Source: an uncultured Oscillospiraceae bacterium | GTDB taxonomy: Bacteria > Bacillota > Clostridia > Oscillospirales > Oscillospiraceae | Direction: 5' to 3' | NCBI GenBank assembly: GCA_905233785.1 | Contig: CAJOCV010000074.1 | Coordinates: 1-8,443, forward strand | DNA length: 8,443 nt | In this document: one piece after another, positions 7,166 to 8,443 of the stretch | How the letters are laid out: each line of letters begins with the position of its first letter | How positions within the stretch are numbered: position 1 is the stretch's first letter | Program-made: the position numbers and the translations under genes | Notes under the pieces: generated by a model | What the model was told of the DNA's origin: nothing | Databases searched by the model: none | What the model saw: the letters and a program-made list of their open reading frames with translations, nothing else

Positions 7166-7993
7166 ATGAAAAAGAATGTCGGAAAACTGCTTTTGGGTAT
7201 CACGGCGGCTGTAGCTGCGCCGCTGTACCTGTCCCTCCCCGGGGCTGCCACGCCGCGGCAAAAAGCGCCCTTTCTGGGCGTGAATTATGCCCACCGCGGC
7301 CTGCACAGCCGGGATAAGTCTGTGCCGGAGAACTCGCTGGCCGCCTTTACGCTGGCCGCCCGGGCGGGCTACGGCGTGGAGCTGGACGTACAGCTGTCCA
7401 AGGATGGGCAGGTCGTCGTCTTCCATGACGCGACGCTCACGCGCGTGTGCGGCCTGGACAAACGGGTGGAGGAGCTGACGCTTGCGGAGCTCAAGATGCT
7501 GCGGCTCTGCGGTACGGAGCAGCGCATTCCGCTTCTGAGCGAGGCGCTCAAGGCGATCCACGGCGCGGGGCCGCTGATCGTGGAATTAAAAAGCGGCAAG
7601 CGCGACCGGGAGCTGTGCGAAAAGACTTACGCGATCCTGGAGCAGTACCGGGGCGAGGTATGTATCGAGAGCTTTGACCCCTTCATTGTCGCCTGGTTCC
7701 GCTTCCACGCGCGGGATCTCGTGCGCGGGCAGCTCGCCTCGCCTGTGAAGGAGTATACGCGTGACGGCATGGCAAAGCCCATGGCCTTTGCGCTCAGCCA
7801 CAACCTCTTTAACCCCATCACGCGCCCGCAGTTCATCGCCTACAAGATCGGCTGCCGCCCGCTGAACGTGCGCCTGACGGAAGCGCTCGGCGCGATGCGC
7901 TTTGGCTGGACCTCCCACGAGCCGCGCAACGAAAAAGGCCGCGACGGCGTGATTTTCGAGTTTTACAAGCCCAAATTGAAATTTAAATCGTGA
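7166..7993 (+). CDS. Glycerophosphodiester phosphodiesterase (GDPD/GlpQ family)
   Basis: This enzyme family hydrolyses glycerophosphodiesters, the deacylated phospholipid head groups, to sn-glycerol 3-phosphate and an alcohol. The 275-residue product shows the TIM-barrel GDPD motifs in order: AHRG (42-45), PENSLAAF (54-61), ELDVQLSKDG (72-81) and VVVFHD (83-88). IVELKS follows at 138-143 and the late GWTSHEP segment at 247-253. Expected catalytic or metal residues H43, E72, D74, H87 and E140 are all present. Residues 6-28 form a basic-then-hydrophobic N-terminus ending GAA-TP, so the protein is probably exported or membrane-anchored; cleavage is uncertain. The ATG is supported by AGAGGA 6 nt upstream. 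It lies 24 bp after the MFS gene and is followed by a strong terminator, so it is the last gene of the marR unit. Substrate preference within the family is unknown. Confidence 0.92.
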   Translation: MKKNVGKLLLGITAAVAAPLYLSLPGAATPRQKAPFLGVNYAHRGLHSRDKSVPENSLAAFTLAARAGYGVELDVQLSKDGQVVVFHDATLTRVCGLDKRVEELTLAELKMLRLCGTEQRIPLLSEALKAIHGAGPLIVELKSGKRDRELCEKTYAILEQYRGEVCIESFDPFIVAWFRFHARDLVRGQLASPVKEYTRDGMAKPMAFALSHNLFNPITRPQFIAYKIGCRPLNVRLTEALGAMRFGWTSHEPRNEKGRDGVIFEFYKPKLKFKS

Positions 7994-7997
7994 TTGG

Positions 7998-8011
7998 TGG
8001 CCAGTGGCCAG
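7998..8011. repeat. TGGCCAG heptad tandem repeat after the GDPD gene
   Basis: The 7-bp unit TGGCCAG occurs twice in direct succession (7998-8004 and 8005-8011), starting 5 bp after the GDPD stop. Read as CAGTGGC it shares the CAGT core and 7-bp period with the CAGTTTT array behind grpE. Confidence 0.55.
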
Positions 8012-8020
8012 TATGAAACT

Positions 8021-8059
8021 GGGGCTGTGAAAAAACTTCGTTTTTTCACAGCCCCTTTT
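8021..8059. terminator. Intrinsic terminator between convergent genes
   Basis: GGGGCTGTGAAAAAAC (8021-8036) pairs with GTTTTTTCACAGCCCC (8040-8055) around a TTC loop, a 16-bp perfect stem, followed by TTTT on the plus strand. It ends the marR-MFS-GDPD transcript. The DUF378 gene stops 6 bp away on the other strand, and the symmetric stem may also serve it, though the minus-strand tail (AGTTTC) is a poor U tract. Confidence 0.9.
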
Positions 8060-8061
8060 CC

Positions 8062-8274
8062 TCAGATCCCGTCGTCGGTGAGCTCGTCGCTGCGGAACAG
8101 CAGCGAAATGCACCAGATAGCCGCAAGGCCGACCAGCGTGTAAACAACGCGGCTGACCGTGGCGGTCTGCCCGCCGAAGAGCCAGGCCACCAGATCGAAG
8201 CGGAACAGGCCGATGCTGCCCCAGTTGAGGCCGCCGATAATGGCCAGGATCAGCGCGATACGATCCATGATCAC
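8062..8274 (-). CDS. DUF378 family small membrane protein (YuzA-like)
   Basis: This protein of about 70 residues has two membrane segments (about 6-24 and 42-60) and a short acidic cytosolic-type tail. The DUF378 pattern is clear: GGLNWG (14-19), GLFRFDLVAWLFGG (22-35) and SRVVYTLVGLAAIW (41-54). The function of the family is unknown. An in-frame GTG at 8274-8272 lies 8 nt after GGAG, while the ATG at 8268-8266, two codons later, is 14 nt away. The GTG is chosen on spacing, but the ATG (68 residues, MDRIALIL) is possible. A further ATG at 8281-8279 is out of frame and too close to the ribosome site. The gene stands alone, convergent with the GDPD gene across the shared terminator. I see no convincing -35 box upstream; a TATATT at 8334-8329 could serve as a -10. 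Confidence 0.85.
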   Translation of the reverse strand: MIMDRIALILAIIGGLNWGSIGLFRFDLVAWLFGGQTATVSRVVYTLVGLAAIWCISLLFRSDELTDDGI

Positions 8275-8371
8275 AGAGCATTCTCCTCTCTTATGGTTTC
8301 GGGCATAGTTTGCCCCGGGCGCAATCGAAATATACAAAAAACGGAGTAACGATTCAGTCTTGCGTGGCTTT

Positions 8372-8425
8372 GGGGGAGTTCAGAGGGGCACTCCCCTCTG
8401 ATTTGCCGCCTCGGAAGGCGGCAAA
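8372..8425. repeat. Adjacent hairpins, probable dispersed repeat at the right edge
   Basis: Two abutting perfect hairpins are present. TCAGAGGGG (8380-8388) pairs with CCCCTCTGA (8393-8401) around a 4-nt loop. TTTGCCGCCT (8402-8411) pairs with AGGCGGCAAA (8416-8425) around CGGA. GGGGAGT (8373-8379) can instead pair with ACTCCCC (8390-8396), which competes with the first hairpin. No U tract follows on either strand and no coding frame covers it. It may be a REP-like element cut by the window edge, or part of the far leader of the DUF378 gene. Confidence 0.5.
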
Positions 8426-8443
8426 CAAAATCAAATCTGTTTT

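Noticed and set aside
8301..8315. Short GGGCA/TGCCC hairpin upstream of DUF378
   Set aside because: A 5-bp stem in GC-rich DNA is within chance expectation and no function is suggested by its position.

Overview
The window looks like chromosomal DNA of a GC-rich gut-type Clostridia bacterium (Bacillota), most likely in or near Oscillospiraceae/Ruminococcaceae. The support is the gene order hrcA-grpE-dnaK-dnaJ under a CIRCE operator, a DnaK of Gram-positive length, purine-rich Shine-Dalgarno sites, sigma-A type promoters, and a palindromic CTCCCC/GGGGAG repeat of a style I associate with gut Clostridia. The taxonomic placement is inference; the gene identities are firm.

Layout: (1) Positions 109-5083, minus strand, hold the class I heat-shock operon, read right to left: promoter and CIRCE (5030-5083), hrcA (3914-5005), grpE (3349-3927, overlapping hrcA by 14 bp), a 176-bp spacer with a composite palindromic repeat, dnaK (1325-3172), an 82-bp spacer with a hairpin, and dnaJ (109-1242). 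No terminator for dnaJ is visible before the left edge. (2) Positions 5006-5240 are a divergent control region. It holds the hrcA promoter with CIRCE, a central palindrome, and a plus-strand promoter followed by a 14-bp inverted repeat that is a good candidate MarR operator. (3) Positions 5241-7993, plus strand, hold a tight three-gene unit: a MarR-family regulator, an MFS transporter with sugar-transporter-like (SLC45/GPH-like) motifs, and a glycerophosphodiester phosphodiesterase. The first two overlap as GTGA and the third follows after 24 bp. (4) Positions 8021-8059 hold a strong stem-loop terminator between this unit and a convergent small DUF378 membrane protein (8062-8274, minus). (5) Positions 8372-8425 hold two adjacent hairpins that look like another dispersed repeat.

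How the genes work together: HrcA represses the chaperone operon at CIRCE and is itself encoded first in it. GrpE, DnaK and DnaJ form the Hsp70 folding cycle (nucleotide exchange, ATP-driven client binding, J-domain stimulation). The plus-strand unit reads as a locally regulated uptake-and-hydrolysis cassette whose substrate cannot be told from sequence. It may involve deacylated phospholipid head-group diesters or a sugar.

I see no CRISPR array, tRNA, rRNA, transposase or phage gene, and no convincing new multi-gene system. The most interesting items are in non-coding DNA: a third CIRCE half-site at the hrcA start codon, the paired 28-bp identical palindromes inside the grpE-dnaK spacer, CAGTNNN heptad repeats directly after two unrelated genes, and the palindromes in the divergent promoter region.
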